Assembly (NCBI RefSeq): GCF_964273065.1 | Contig: NZ_OZ186815.1 | Coordinates: 2,914,001 to 2,978,000 of the forward strand | DNA: 64,000 bases | Direction of reading: 5' to 3' | Source: Nocardiopsis dassonvillei_B | Lineage (GTDB): Bacteria > Actinomycetota > Actinomycetes > Streptosporangiales > Streptosporangiaceae | Shown here: one piece after another, positions 41,226 through 50,530 of the stretch | How the letters are laid out: every line of letters begins with the position of its first letter | How positions within the stretch are numbered: position 1 is the stretch's first letter | The notes under the pieces: generated by a model | The model's input: only the letters and a program-made list of their open reading frames with translations | Told to the model about the DNA's origin: nothing | The model's database searches: none | Program-made: the position numbers and the translations under genes

Positions 41226-41280
41226 CAGCCGACGGGGCGTGGACGGGAGCACCGGCGGGGCCGCCGGAGAGGGGTGGGCG

Positions 41281-42156
41281 TCAGGAGGCCGGGGCGAGGT
41301 GCTTGAAGACCTGCTCGCGGTGCCAGCGGACGTGGTCGGCGGCGACCGGCGGGGCGGTGTCGGGCAGGAGCAGGCCGCGGCCCGCGAGTCCGGTGACGGT
41401 CCGCCCGGCCTCCTCGGAGCGGGCGGTGAAGCGCGGCGAGACCTCCAGGGTCAGCTCCGCGCTGAGGCCGAGCACGCCGCGGTCGAAGAACAGGTGGTGG
41501 TTGGCGCACAGCGCCAGGCCGTTGTCCACCGCGTCCGGTCCGGCCTGGGACCACCAGCGCACGTGCGCCGCCTCCAGGCCGACGGAGACGCCGTCCATCC
41601 ACCCGTCGTAGCCGCAGAACGCGCACCGGTGGCCGTAGGCGTCCAGCACCGCCCCGCGGAAGGCGGGGTCGCGGTCTCCGGCGGCGGCCCAACGCTCGGG
41701 GACGAGGGAGAGTCCCGTCAGGGCGAGGACCTCGCCGTGCAGGGAGGACGGGAAGTTCGCGTCGAGCAGCAGGCGGGCGACGCGGGTGCGCAGCCCCGGG
41801 TCCTCCTCCAGGGCGCGCGAGAACCCGGGGGCGAGGTTCCCCCGGGCGCCGGAGCCGCGTAGGCGGGAGGGCTGCGGCAGGCTGTCCCGCCCGTCGTCGG
41901 TGGCGACCTCCCACAGGCCGTCGTCGTTGGCGAGGTGGTGGAAGGGCAGGGCCGGGTTCGGCGCGCTCCTGGTGGGCGGGGCGAACTCCTCCAGCAGCAG
42001 CCGGAGGCGTTCCTCGGCCGCGCTGTAGAGGATGGGAGCGTCGCCGTGGTGCTGGTGGTGACCCAGTGCGTACAGCAGCAGAAGGGGTTTGTGCGGTGCG
42101 CGGTGGTCGCCGCTGCGCCCCTGCCTGATCCGGCCGATCCGTTCTTCCCAGTCCAT
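41281..42156 (-). CDS. HNH endonuclease, phosphorothioate-DNA-binding type
   Basis: A 291-residue nuclease. The C-terminal HNH domain shows HRCAFCG, EAAHVRWW, DNGLALCANHHLFFD, with zinc-binding cysteines. Residues ~1-150 (RAPHKPLLLLYALGHHQ, PFHHLANDDGLWEV) resemble the SBD of ScoMcrA/SprMcrA-type enzymes that bind phosphorothioate-modified or methylated DNA. Such proteins restrict modified incoming DNA; no dnd genes are in the window, so it would act as a solitary type IV restriction enzyme. ATG 42156. Confidence 0.85.
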   Translation of the reverse strand: MDWEERIGRIRQGRSGDHRAPHKPLLLLYALGHHQHHGDAPILYSAAEERLRLLLEEFAPPTRSAPNPALPFHHLANDDGLWEVATDDGRDSLPQPSRLRGSGARGNLAPGFSRALEEDPGLRTRVARLLLDANFPSSLHGEVLALTGLSLVPERWAAAGDRDPAFRGAVLDAYGHRCAFCGYDGWMDGVSVGLEAAHVRWWSQAGPDAVDNGLALCANHHLFFDRGVLGLSAELTLEVSPRFTARSEEAGRTVTGLAGRGLLLPDTAPPVAADHVRWHREQVFKHLAPAS

Positions 42157-42217
42157 GGCGCGACTCTAGCGAGCAGGTGAGGGGTGGAACACAGGCGACA
42201 TGTCGGACGATTCGTCC

Positions 42218-42223
42218 TACGAT
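42218..42223 (+). promoter_or_regulatory. -10 element of a leaderless rarD transcript
   Basis: TACGAT stands seven bases before GTG 42231 and no ribosome site precedes that codon, which suggests transcription starts at or next to the start codon. Confidence 0.5.
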
Positions 42224-42230
42224 TGCAGAC

Positions 42231-43184
42231 GTGCCGGATTCCAACCGCGGCGTCGCCCTCGGGGCGGGCGCCTTCCTCCTCTGGGGCTTCGCGGCCCTGT
42301 ACTGGCCCTTCCTCTCCGCCGCCGAGCCCGCCGAGATCCTCGCCCACCGCATGGTGTGGTCGCTGCTGGCGATGTGCGTGTTCCTCCTGCTCGCCCGGCG
42401 CGGCTGGAAGTGGCTGCCCGGAGTGGTCCGGAGCCCGCGGCGCCTGCTGCCGGTGGCGGCCGCGGCGGTCCTCATCGCCGTCAACTGGTGGGGTTTCATC
42501 TACTCGGTGTCGATCGAGCAGACCCTTCAGGCGTCGCTGGCGTACTTCATCAACCCGCTGATGTCGGTGTGCCTGGGCGTGGTCGTGTTCTCCGAGCGGC
42601 TGCGCGCCGCGCAGTGGGTCGCGGTGGGCCTGGGTGTGCTCGCGGTCGCGGTGATGACGGTGGGCTACGGCGTCGCGCCGTGGCTGGCTCTGCTGATGGC
42701 CTCGTCGTTCGCCGCCTACGGCGCGGTGAAGAAGTACGTGGACCTGGACGGGATGCAGAGCCTCACCGTGGAGACCATGGTGATGTTCCTGCCCGCGCTG
42801 GGCTACGTGCTGTTCCTGGAGTCCTCCGGGGCGGGGACGACGTTCTCGGTGTCCCCGGTGCACACGGCGCTGCTGGTCGGCGGCGGTTTCGTGACGGCGC
42901 TGCCGCTGCTGATGTTCGGGGTGGCGGCCCGGCGGGTGCCGCTGAGCGTGATCGGGATGCTCCAGTACATCGCGCCCACCCTGATGTTCTTCATCGGCTG
43001 GCTGGTGCAGGGCGAGGACATGCCGCCCGCGCGGTGGGCGGGGTTCGCGCTGGTGTGGCTGGCGCTGTGCGTGTTCGCGTTCGACCAGGTACGCGGTGCC
43101 CGGGCGCGGTCGGTGGTACGGCGCCGCGAGGCGCTGGAGGCGGAGCGGGGCCGGGAGCGGCCCGCGGCCGAGCCCTGCGACTGA
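42231..43184 (+). CDS. rarD: RarD/EamA family permease
   Basis: A 317-residue ten-helix drug/metabolite transporter of the RarD subgroup. It starts with RGVALGAGAFLLWGFAALYWPFL, followed by EILAHRMVWSLL, NWWGFIYSV and the second-half block GMLQYIAPTLMFFIGWLVQGE, all typical. RarD was first tied to chloramphenicol resistance, but the physiological substrate is unknown. The C-terminal tail is charged and cytosolic. Start is GTG 42231, probably on a leaderless mRNA. Confidence 0.92.
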   Translation: MPDSNRGVALGAGAFLLWGFAALYWPFLSAAEPAEILAHRMVWSLLAMCVFLLLARRGWKWLPGVVRSPRRLLPVAAAAVLIAVNWWGFIYSVSIEQTLQASLAYFINPLMSVCLGVVVFSERLRAAQWVAVGLGVLAVAVMTVGYGVAPWLALLMASSFAAYGAVKKYVDLDGMQSLTVETMVMFLPALGYVLFLESSGAGTTFSVSPVHTALLVGGGFVTALPLLMFGVAARRVPLSVIGMLQYIAPTLMFFIGWLVQGEDMPPARWAGFALVWLALCVFAFDQVRGARARSVVRRREALEAERGRERPAAEPCD

Positions 43185-43305
43185 CCCGGGCTTCCCGGTT
43201 CCGGCGAACCGAAACTACAATCCGTGACTCTGTGCTAACGTCGAGTCGCGAGCCGGGTGCATCCCGGTTCTCGACGGTCCGCAGCACGTCACGGAGGGCA
43301 CTCTC

Positions 43306-44184
43306 ATGTCCCGCACCAGTCGCACGGCACGCGCCCCGCGCGCGGCCGCGGTGGTGCGCACGCCCTCCCTGCTGCTCCTGCCGCTGCTCGTCGGGGCGGC
43401 CCTGGCCGCCCTGTGGCTGGTCGGCGCGCCGTCCGCGCACGCCGACACCGCCGGGCCGCTGGGCCTGGACCGGAGCGGCGCCTCCCTGGACACCGGCCTG
43501 GCCCGGGGCCTGGAGCCCTCGTTGGAGGGCGGGGTCGCCGAGGTCGCCGCACCCGTGACCGAGACCCTGGGCACCGTCCACCGGCGCCTGGAGGAGCGGA
43601 CCGGACCGGACTCCGCGACCGTGCTGTCCGACCCCTCCGTCACAGAGGTCGGCGAGGGCGTGCACGAGGGCGCCCGGCGCGTCGTCCGTGAACTCGCGGC
43701 CGTCGACCGGGACCAGGCGGAGAACCTGGTGGCCCACGTCGCCTCCACGCGGGTGCTGCCCGCCGAGCCGGAGGAGACCGAGCCCGCGCCCGCCGGAGGC
43801 ACCGGCACGCCCCGGCCCGCCTCCGACCGCGGGGAGCGGGACGGGGACGGCGCCGGGGCCCGCGAGGCCCGCGGCGGCGGCGTTCGCGCCGCCGAGCCCG
43901 GGTTCCTCCCGCAGCACCACCCCGCAGGCGCGGTGGCCGAGGCCGCGCCGGTCGACGAGCACCGCACCGCGGCCTCCGCCGACCGCGACGCCTCCGCCCC
44001 CGGTGCGCCCAAGCTCTCCACCGGTTCCACCGCGCCCTCCGGCGCGGGCGCACCGGCCGTCGCCGGGTACCTCACCGTCGTGCCGCTGACCGCGCCCGCC
44101 GCCGACGCGCTCTCGACCGCCGTCGACGCCGTGCACCCGGTGCCCGCGGGCCCGGCCGACGACCCCACGGTCTCCCCCGACTAG
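43306..44184 (+). CDS. Exported low-complexity protein
   Basis: A 292-residue protein with a signal peptide (LLLLPLLVGAALAALWLVG ... SAHADTAGP). The mature part is rich in Ala, Pro, Glu and Asp and has no cysteine. A helical stretch (ETLGTVHRRLEER, GVHEGARRVVRELAAVDRDQ) is followed by a disordered segment. No family recognised. ATG 43306 follows GGAGGG. The next gene, 204 bp on, is another exported protein of similar composition. Confidence 0.68.
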   Translation: MSRTSRTARAPRAAAVVRTPSLLLLPLLVGAALAALWLVGAPSAHADTAGPLGLDRSGASLDTGLARGLEPSLEGGVAEVAAPVTETLGTVHRRLEERTGPDSATVLSDPSVTEVGEGVHEGARRVVRELAAVDRDQAENLVAHVASTRVLPAEPEETEPAPAGGTGTPRPASDRGERDGDGAGAREARGGGVRAAEPGFLPQHHPAGAVAEAAPVDEHRTAASADRDASAPGAPKLSTGSTAPSGAGAPAVAGYLTVVPLTAPAADALSTAVDAVHPVPAGPADDPTVSPD

Positions 44185-44388
44185 GAACGGGCCCCTCCCG
44201 CGGACCCGTTCCCAGCGCCTTCCCGCTCTGGGAGCTGACCTGAGTCCCGTGCCCCGTACCGCCCCGTCGCGGTCCCGCTCACGAGATTCATGTCAGCCGG
44301 TGGTCCACCGGCTCCCGGCCGACCGCGACCCGATGTCGCGGCCGCCCCGAACCACTCCGCAACCACAGAGTCTTCCGGAAGGAACCCC

Positions 44389-45894
44389 ATGACGCAGGCC
44401 AAGCGCATCTCAGCCAGGGCCGTCCTGCTCGCCACCGGAACCGCGGGCTTCGTCGCCCTCGGCGCCGGTGTCTCGGGGGCCGAGGCGCTCGCCTCCCCCG
44501 TCGCCGAGATCGCCCCCACCGTCGAGCGGGCGCTCGTGGAGGGCGTCGCCCCGACCATGAACACCGCCTTCCCCGGCGGGGTGGGCCCGGTCGCCGGGAC
44601 CACGCTCGCCGAGCTCCAGGAGACCTCCCGCAACCCGGAGAAGCCCGCCCCCGACCTGGCGTCGATGCTGCCCGCGGGTGAGCGGGAGATCGCCACCCCG
44701 GTCGGCGGCGTCGCCAACCCCAGCGCCGCGCTGGCCGACGCCGTCGCCGCGACGCAGGACGCCACCGGCCTGGACGGGAACCCGCACGACACCGTCGGGC
44801 ACGACCTGGGCGCGGCCGTGGAGAAGCGGGCCACCGCCGCGGGCGAGGAGTTCGGGACCACCGCACAGAGCGCCGGCGGGGCCCTGGAGGAGACCGCCTC
44901 GGAGGTCCTGCCGCACACCGTGGTCGCGGTGCACGGGCTCCGCGACGAGATGGGCGTCCCCACGCTCTCCGACCTGCCGCGGCCCGCCGAGCTGGCCCAG
45001 GGCCTGGACGCCTCCCGGCTGCCCGACGCCGACACCGTGACCGGGGCCGTCGACCTGTCCGACCCCACCGCGCTCACCCGCGAGAACACCCTGGGGGTCA
45101 GCGAGGTCCTGGACGTCGCCCCGGCCCTGCCCGCCGCCCCCGGTACCGTGCGGCAGAGCGCCCAGGCGCCCGGGCTCCCGAACATGTGGGACTTCGCCTA
45201 CGCCTTCGGCCTGGAGACGCCCAAGGCCCTCCAGGACGTGGTGGAGTCCAACCCGGTCACCGACGACAACTACGTGAGCCTGGGCGAGGAGGAGATCCTG
45301 GGCGCGATCGGCAACCGCAACCTGGAGGCCCCCATCACCGGGCAGGCCCGCCCGGTGGACTCGGGGGTGCTCTCCGCCCCCGTCGAGCACGCCGAGAGCG
45401 GGCTCGCCGGGGCCGTCCACCAGGGCTCCCCGCAGGCGCCCGCCCTGAACGGGGACCCGGCCGTCCTGGAGACGCCCTCCATCGCGCAGATGCCCTCCGG
45501 GTCGGCGCCCGGCCTGACGGACCTGACCGGCGCGCTGCTGGCCGGCGCCACCGACCCGGGCTCGGTCGACATGGTCGCCCTGGACGGGCCCCTCGCCGAA
45601 GCCGAGCCGCCCCGGGTGGGCACCGGGCTGCCCACCGTGGACGGGACCCTGCCGCAGGTCGCCGACACCTCGTCGCTGCCGACCCTGGCCGAGGGCCCCG
45701 ACATGACCACCGTCGAGGACCTGGTGGCCGGTCTGAGCCGCGGTCCGGGACTGCTGGAGGACCTGGACACCAGCGACCTGGTGTCCATCGACGGCGGCAC
45801 CGCCGAGGCCCCGCCCACCCCCGAGGGCATGGTGTCGCACCCGACCTTCCTGAACCCGCTGCCCGGCTCCGAGGCCCTTCCCCTGGTGAGCTAG
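44389..45894 (+). CDS. Large exported low-complexity protein
   Basis: A 501-residue protein with signal peptide (VLLATGTAGFVALGAGVSGAEALA) and an acidic mature domain without cysteine. Its N-terminal region (EIAPTVERALVEGVAPTMNTAFPG, TTLAELQETSRNP) and many recurring DLS/LPTL/DMT-type turns give no recognised fold. Composition and layout match the preceding exported protein, so the pair may act together at the surface. ATG 44389 has GGAAGGAA upstream. Confidence 0.7.
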   Translation: MTQAKRISARAVLLATGTAGFVALGAGVSGAEALASPVAEIAPTVERALVEGVAPTMNTAFPGGVGPVAGTTLAELQETSRNPEKPAPDLASMLPAGEREIATPVGGVANPSAALADAVAATQDATGLDGNPHDTVGHDLGAAVEKRATAAGEEFGTTAQSAGGALEETASEVLPHTVVAVHGLRDEMGVPTLSDLPRPAELAQGLDASRLPDADTVTGAVDLSDPTALTRENTLGVSEVLDVAPALPAAPGTVRQSAQAPGLPNMWDFAYAFGLETPKALQDVVESNPVTDDNYVSLGEEEILGAIGNRNLEAPITGQARPVDSGVLSAPVEHAESGLAGAVHQGSPQAPALNGDPAVLETPSIAQMPSGSAPGLTDLTGALLAGATDPGSVDMVALDGPLAEAEPPRVGTGLPTVDGTLPQVADTSSLPTLAEGPDMTTVEDLVAGLSRGPGLLEDLDTSDLVSIDGGTAEAPPTPEGMVSHPTFLNPLPGSEALPLVS

Positions 45895-46018
45895 GCGGCT
45901 CCCGCCCCGGGCCCGCACCCGCCCGGGGACCGGGACGCCCCCGACGCGCCCGGGGGCGTCCCGCCGGTTCCTCCGCACGGCCCGGCGGCGCCGTCGGCGC
46001 GTCCGGGCCGGGGAACGA

Positions 46019-46056
46019 CCGAGGCGCCGTCCCCCCGCGGGGGGACGGCGCCTCGG
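46019..46056. terminator. Bidirectional terminator
   Basis: An 18-bp perfect stem (46019-46036 with 46039-46056) with a minimal loop, between two convergent genes, the exported protein and the polyprenyl synthase, ending ten bases before the latter's stop. Confidence 0.82.
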
Positions 46057-46066
46057 TGGCGGGAGG

Positions 46067-47071
46067 TCAGCCGGAGCGTTCCACCACGTAGTCGCACAGG
46101 GCCTCGAAGGCGTCGCGGGCCGGGCCCGCGGGCAGCGTGGCCAGCTCGGCGCGGGCCCTGTCGGACCAGCCGCGCAGGGTCTTCTCCGCCTCGGCCATCG
46201 CCGGGTGGGCGCGAAGCAGGCCCAGGGCCTCCTCGGCCTCGGCGTCGCCGAGCGGACGGCCCAGCAGCGACTTGAGCCGCTCGTCGGCCGGGTCGGTGGA
46301 GCGCAGCGCGTAGAACATCGGCAGGGTCAGCACGCCCTCGCGCAGGTCGGTGCCGGGGACCTTGCCGGACTCGCGGGTCTCGGCGGCCACGTCGATGAGG
46401 TCGTCGGCGAGCTGGAAGGCCATCCCCAGCGCGTCGCAGGCGCGGGTGAGGGTCCCGGTGGTCTCCGGGTCGACCTTGCCGAACATGCCGCCGAACTCGG
46501 CGGAGGAGGCGATGAGGGAGGCGGTCTTGTCCCCGATGACCCGCAGGTAGTGGTCGAGGGGGTCGACGCCCTCGGGCGGGCCGGAGGTCTCCAGGATCTG
46601 TCCCTGCACCAGTCGGCCGAAGGTCTCGGCCTGCAGCCGGACCGCCTCGGGGCCCAGGTCCGCGAGGATCTCCGAGGCCTTGGCGAAGACGTAGTCGCCG
46701 GTGAGGATGGCGATGGTGTTGCCCCAGCGCTGGTTGGCGCTGGGCTTGCCGCGGCGCAGCTCCGCCTCGTCCATGACGTCGTCGTGGTAGAGCGTCGCCA
46801 CGTGGGTGAGCTCGACCACGGCGGCGGCGGGGGCGAGGTCGGGCATGTCGGGGTCGCCGAAGTGCGCGGCCAGCAGCACCAGCATCGCCCGGAACCGCTT
46901 GCCCCCGGCCTCCAGCAGGTGGGAGGCCGCCTCGGTCAGCATGGGGTCGCTCGACCGCACCGACTCCCGCAGGAGGTCCTCGACCCTCTCAAGACCCTCC
47001 TGGACCTCCCGGGCGAGGGCCGAGTCGACTCTCGGCAGAGCGAGAAACCCGCTCGGGACAGCACCGCTCAC
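46067..47071 (-). CDS. Long-chain polyprenyl diphosphate synthase
   Basis: A 334-residue trans-isoprenyl synthase that adds isopentenyl units to allylic diphosphates. The first aspartate-rich motif is DDVMD (ELTHVATLYHDDVMDEAELRRG), the second DDLID (AFQLADDLIDVAAE); GGKRFRAML and GDYVFAKA are also typical. Chain length is set by residues near the first motif and is probably long (menaquinone side chain), in line with its place directly downstream of nuoN on the same strand. GTG 47071 with GGTGGAG upstream. In this context a heptaprenyl to nonaprenyl synthase is likely. Confidence 0.93.
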   Translation of the reverse strand: MSGAVPSGFLALPRVDSALAREVQEGLERVEDLLRESVRSSDPMLTEAASHLLEAGGKRFRAMLVLLAAHFGDPDMPDLAPAAAVVELTHVATLYHDDVMDEAELRRGKPSANQRWGNTIAILTGDYVFAKASEILADLGPEAVRLQAETFGRLVQGQILETSGPPEGVDPLDHYLRVIGDKTASLIASSAEFGGMFGKVDPETTGTLTRACDALGMAFQLADDLIDVAAETRESGKVPGTDLREGVLTLPMFYALRSTDPADERLKSLLGRPLGDAEAEEALGLLRAHPAMAEAEKTLRGWSDRARAELATLPAGPARDAFEALCDYVVERSG

Positions 47072-47261
47072 CGTAAAGCTCCACCTGTTGAACGGGCACG
47101 GCGGCGGCCGCTCGGCGGGCGCCTCGTGCTCAGCACATGAACATGATCCGACTTGCCACGGTATCCGACCGGGAATGATGATCCAAAGCCACACCCGGGT
47201 ACGGCCCGGGCCGGAGCGGAACCGCAGCTCACGCGGCTCATCCGGCCCGGGCCGCGGCCTT

Positions 47262-48908
47262 CTAGGGCTGTCCGGCCTCGGTGGACGCCTGGTCCACCAT
47301 GACCGAGACGGGGTCCTGCCCGCTCTCCGGGGAGGGCAGCAGGTTGTCGAGCACCGGCCCCGGGTAGACGCCGAGCACCAGGGTGGCGGCCACACCGATG
47401 GCGATGACCCCGCCGGTGGCGGCACCGGCCCGCACGACGGTGGGACCGTCGGCCTCCGGATCCCGGAAGAACATCACAACGATGATCCGGACGTAGAAGA
47501 ACGCGGTGACGGCGCTGCTGAGCACGCCGACGACCACCAGCGGGGTGGCCCCGGCGGCGACGGCGGCCTCGAACACCGCGAACTTGCCGATGAACCCGCT
47601 GGTGAGCGGGATGCCCGCGAACGCCAGCAGGAACAGTGACAGCGCCCCCGCCAGCAGCGGGTGGCGGCGGCCCAGCCCGGCCCACCGGTCCAGGTCGCCC
47701 TGCTCCTGCCCGCCGTCGGCGGTGCGCACCAGGGTGACCACGGCGAACGCGCCCAGCGTGGTGAACCCGTAGGCGGCCAGGTAGAACATCGCCCCGGCCA
47801 GTCCGTCGGTGCTGCCGGCGACCACGGCGGTGAGGATGAACCCGGCGTGCACCACCGAGGAGTAGGCCAGCAGCCGCTTGATGTCCCGCTGGGACACGGC
47901 GACGATCGCGGCGACCACCATGGTGAGGACCGCCACGATCCACAGGACCGGCTCCCAGTCCCCGGCGCTGCCGCCGAAGGGGACGAAGAACACCCGCAGC
48001 AGGGCGCCGAACGCGGCGACCAGGGTGCAGGAGGCCATGAGCGCGGTGACGGGAGTGGGCGCCCCCTGGTACACGTCCGGCTTCCAGTTGTGGAACGGCA
48101 CCGCGCCGACCTTGAACAGCAGGCCGACGGCGACCAGGCCGATACCCATGAGCAGCAGCGGCCGCCCGTCGCCGTCCTGGAAGATCGCCGCCCCGCCGTT
48201 CTCCACCGCGGCGCGCACCTCACCGAAGTTCACCGACCCGGCGTAGCCGTACACCATGGCGGCGCCGAACAGGAAGAACGCCGAGGAGAACGCACCGAGC
48301 AGGAAGTACTTGACGGCGGCCTCCTGCGAGAACAGGCGGCGCCTGCGGGCCAGCCCGCACATCAGGTACAGCGGGAGGCTCATCACCTCCAGGGCGATGA
48401 ACATGGTGAGGAAGTCGTTCGAGGCGGGGAACATCAGCATCCCCAGCACCGCGAACAGCACCAGCGGGTAGATCTCGGTGTGCTGCGACCCGGCGAGGAT
48501 GTGCGCCCGCTCCTCCTCGCTGCCGGGGACGGCGGCGGCCTGGGCGGCGAACGCGTCCCGGCCGTCGCGGCGCTCGGCGATGAGCAGCAGGCTGACCAGA
48601 GCCAGCACCGTGATGGTGCCCTGGAAGAACAGCACGGTCCGGTCGATGGCCAGCGAGCCGACGCCGACGGTCACCCCGGCCTGCCCGTCGGGCAGCGACC
48701 CGACCTGGAGCACGACGAGCACGAACGTCGCGAGCAGCGCCAGGGCGGCCAGGCCGACCTGGAGCGGGCGGCGGCGCGCGGCGGGCACGAACGCCTCGAA
48801 CAGCACGGCCAGCATCGCGCCGCCGAACAGGGTGAGCAGCGGTGCCAGCAGCCACCAGTCGAGGACCGGTGCCTCCTGGGTGATGACGGGGAGGTCCTGG
48901 GGGATCAC
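47262..48908 (-). CDS. nuoN: NADH-quinone oxidoreductase subunit N
   Basis: A 548-residue antiporter-like membrane subunit of complex I, about 14 helices. Family blocks include FIALEVMSLPLYLMCGLARR, AVKYFLLGAFSSAFFLFGAAMVYG, VGAVPFHNWKPDVYQGAPTPVTALMA and LLAYSSVVHAGF. It pumps protons with NuoL and NuoM. GTG 48908 overlaps the nuoM stop as GTGA. It is the last nuo gene, followed after 190 bp by the polyprenyl synthase. Confidence 0.96.
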   Translation of the reverse strand: MIPQDLPVITQEAPVLDWWLLAPLLTLFGGAMLAVLFEAFVPAARRRPLQVGLAALALLATFVLVVLQVGSLPDGQAGVTVGVGSLAIDRTVLFFQGTITVLALVSLLLIAERRDGRDAFAAQAAAVPGSEEERAHILAGSQHTEIYPLVLFAVLGMLMFPASNDFLTMFIALEVMSLPLYLMCGLARRRRLFSQEAAVKYFLLGAFSSAFFLFGAAMVYGYAGSVNFGEVRAAVENGGAAIFQDGDGRPLLLMGIGLVAVGLLFKVGAVPFHNWKPDVYQGAPTPVTALMASCTLVAAFGALLRVFFVPFGGSAGDWEPVLWIVAVLTMVVAAIVAVSQRDIKRLLAYSSVVHAGFILTAVVAGSTDGLAGAMFYLAAYGFTTLGAFAVVTLVRTADGGQEQGDLDRWAGLGRRHPLLAGALSLFLLAFAGIPLTSGFIGKFAVFEAAVAAGATPLVVVGVLSSAVTAFFYVRIIVVMFFRDPEADGPTVVRAGAATGGVIAIGVAATLVLGVYPGPVLDNLLPSPESGQDPVSVMVDQASTEAGQP

Positions 48909-50527
48909 TCCGCGCCTCCTTCCTCGGCGGAGTCGGCCGTGGCCACCACGGTGCGCTCCGCGGCCGGTTCGATCGCGTCGAGCAGCGGCTGCGGGTACAG
49001 CCCGAACACGATGATGAGCGCGAGCAGCGGGCCGACGGCCCACGCCTCGCGTGCGGACAGGTCCTCGAACCCGGCCACGCCGTCGGCGGTCGGCCCGGTC
49101 ATGGTGCGCTGGTACGTCCAAAGGATGTAGAGCGCGGCGAGCACGACGCCGACCACGGCGATCAGGGCGGGCACCGGGTTGAACGCGTACACGCCGACGA
49201 ACACCAGGAACTCGCTGATGAACGGGGCCAGCCCGGGCAGTGCGAGCCCGGCCAGGCCGGTCACCAGGAAGACCCCGGCGAGCTTGGGCGCCACGTTCTG
49301 CACGCCGCTGAAGTCCGCGATGAGCGAGGACCCGCGGCGGGCCACGAGCAGGCCCACGATCAGGAACAGGGCGCCGGTGGCGAACCCGTGGTTGACCATG
49401 TACAGCGCGGCCCCGGTCTGGGCCTGCGGGGTCAGCGCGAAGATGCCCAGGGTGATGAACCCGAAGTGGGAGATCGACGTGTAGGCGACCAGGCGCATCA
49501 TGTCGGTCTGCCCGATGGCGAGGACCGCCCCGTAGACGATGCTCACCAGGCTCAGCGCCACCACGGGCCACACGAACCAGGACACGGCCGACGGGAACAG
49601 CTCCATGCAGAAGCGGAGCATGCCGTAGGTGCCGACCTTGTCGAGCACGCCCACGAGAAGCACGGCGGTGCCGGGGCTGGAGGACCCGGCGGCCTGCGGC
49701 AGCCAGGTGTGCACGGGCCACATCGGCGCCTTGATCGCGAAGGCGATGAAGAAGCCGAGGAACAGCCAGCGGGCGGTGGACGGGTCGAGGGCTGCCAGCG
49801 CCCCGTCCTCCCCGACCAGGTCGGCCCACAGGAAGGTGCCGCCGTGGACGAACACCCCGATGACGGCGACCAGCATGACGAGGCCGCCGGCGAGGCTGTA
49901 CAGCAGGAACTTGACGGCTGCCTTGGCCCGCTCGTCGCCGCGCCCGTAGCGCCCGATCATGAAGTAGACCGGGATGAGCATGGCCTCGAAGAACACGTAG
50001 AAGAGGAAGACGTCGGTGGCCGCGAAGACCCCGATCATCATGGCCTCCAGGGCCAGGATGAGCGCGAAGTAGCCGCGCCCGCCGTCCTCCCGGTGGTCGT
50101 GCTCCTTCCAGGCCGCCAGGACGACCAGCGGGACCAGGATCGCCGACATCAGGATCAGGGTGAGGGCGATGCCGTCCACACCGACGGCGAAGTGGACCCC
50201 GAAGCGGGGGATCCACGGGTACTCCTCCACGAACTGGAGGGAGCCCGCGTTCGACAGGTCGAAGCGCAGTGCCATGACGACGAGCACGGCCAGCGTGGCC
50301 AGGGAGACGCCGAGCGTGATGCGCTTGGCGTTCTCGGCGGAGGCCGCGCCGGCGGCGGTGGCCGCGGGGGCGCGGACCGCCGTGGCGGTGCCGCCCCCCT
50401 CCTCCGCGGCGGAGGCCGCCGCCGAGGCCGCCTGCGCCCGTGCCGGCGCGCCGGTGCGCGGCAGTGCCCAGACCAGCAGGGCGCCGACCGCGGGCAGGGC
50501 GATCGCTATGGTGAGCCAGGGGATCAT
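48905..50527 (-). CDS. nuoM: NADH-quinone oxidoreductase subunit M
   Basis: A 540-residue proton-pumping subunit. Typical blocks: VGVDGIALTLILMSAIL, DVFLFYVFFEAMLIPVYFMIGRYG, APMWPVHTWLPQA and LVAYTSISHFGFI. A small Ala-rich insert (~residues 30-65) follows the first helix. ATG 50527 lies three bases after the nuoL stop. Confidence 0.96.
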   Translation of the reverse strand: MIPWLTIAIALPAVGALLVWALPRTGAPARAQAASAAASAAEEGGGTATAVRAPAATAAGAASAENAKRITLGVSLATLAVLVVMALRFDLSNAGSLQFVEEYPWIPRFGVHFAVGVDGIALTLILMSAILVPLVVLAAWKEHDHREDGGRGYFALILALEAMMIGVFAATDVFLFYVFFEAMLIPVYFMIGRYGRGDERAKAAVKFLLYSLAGGLVMLVAVIGVFVHGGTFLWADLVGEDGALAALDPSTARWLFLGFFIAFAIKAPMWPVHTWLPQAAGSSSPGTAVLLVGVLDKVGTYGMLRFCMELFPSAVSWFVWPVVALSLVSIVYGAVLAIGQTDMMRLVAYTSISHFGFITLGIFALTPQAQTGAALYMVNHGFATGALFLIVGLLVARRGSSLIADFSGVQNVAPKLAGVFLVTGLAGLALPGLAPFISEFLVFVGVYAFNPVPALIAVVGVVLAALYILWTYQRTMTGPTADGVAGFEDLSAREAWAVGPLLALIIVFGLYPQPLLDAIEPAAERTVVATADSAEEGGAE

Positions 50528-50530
50528 TGT

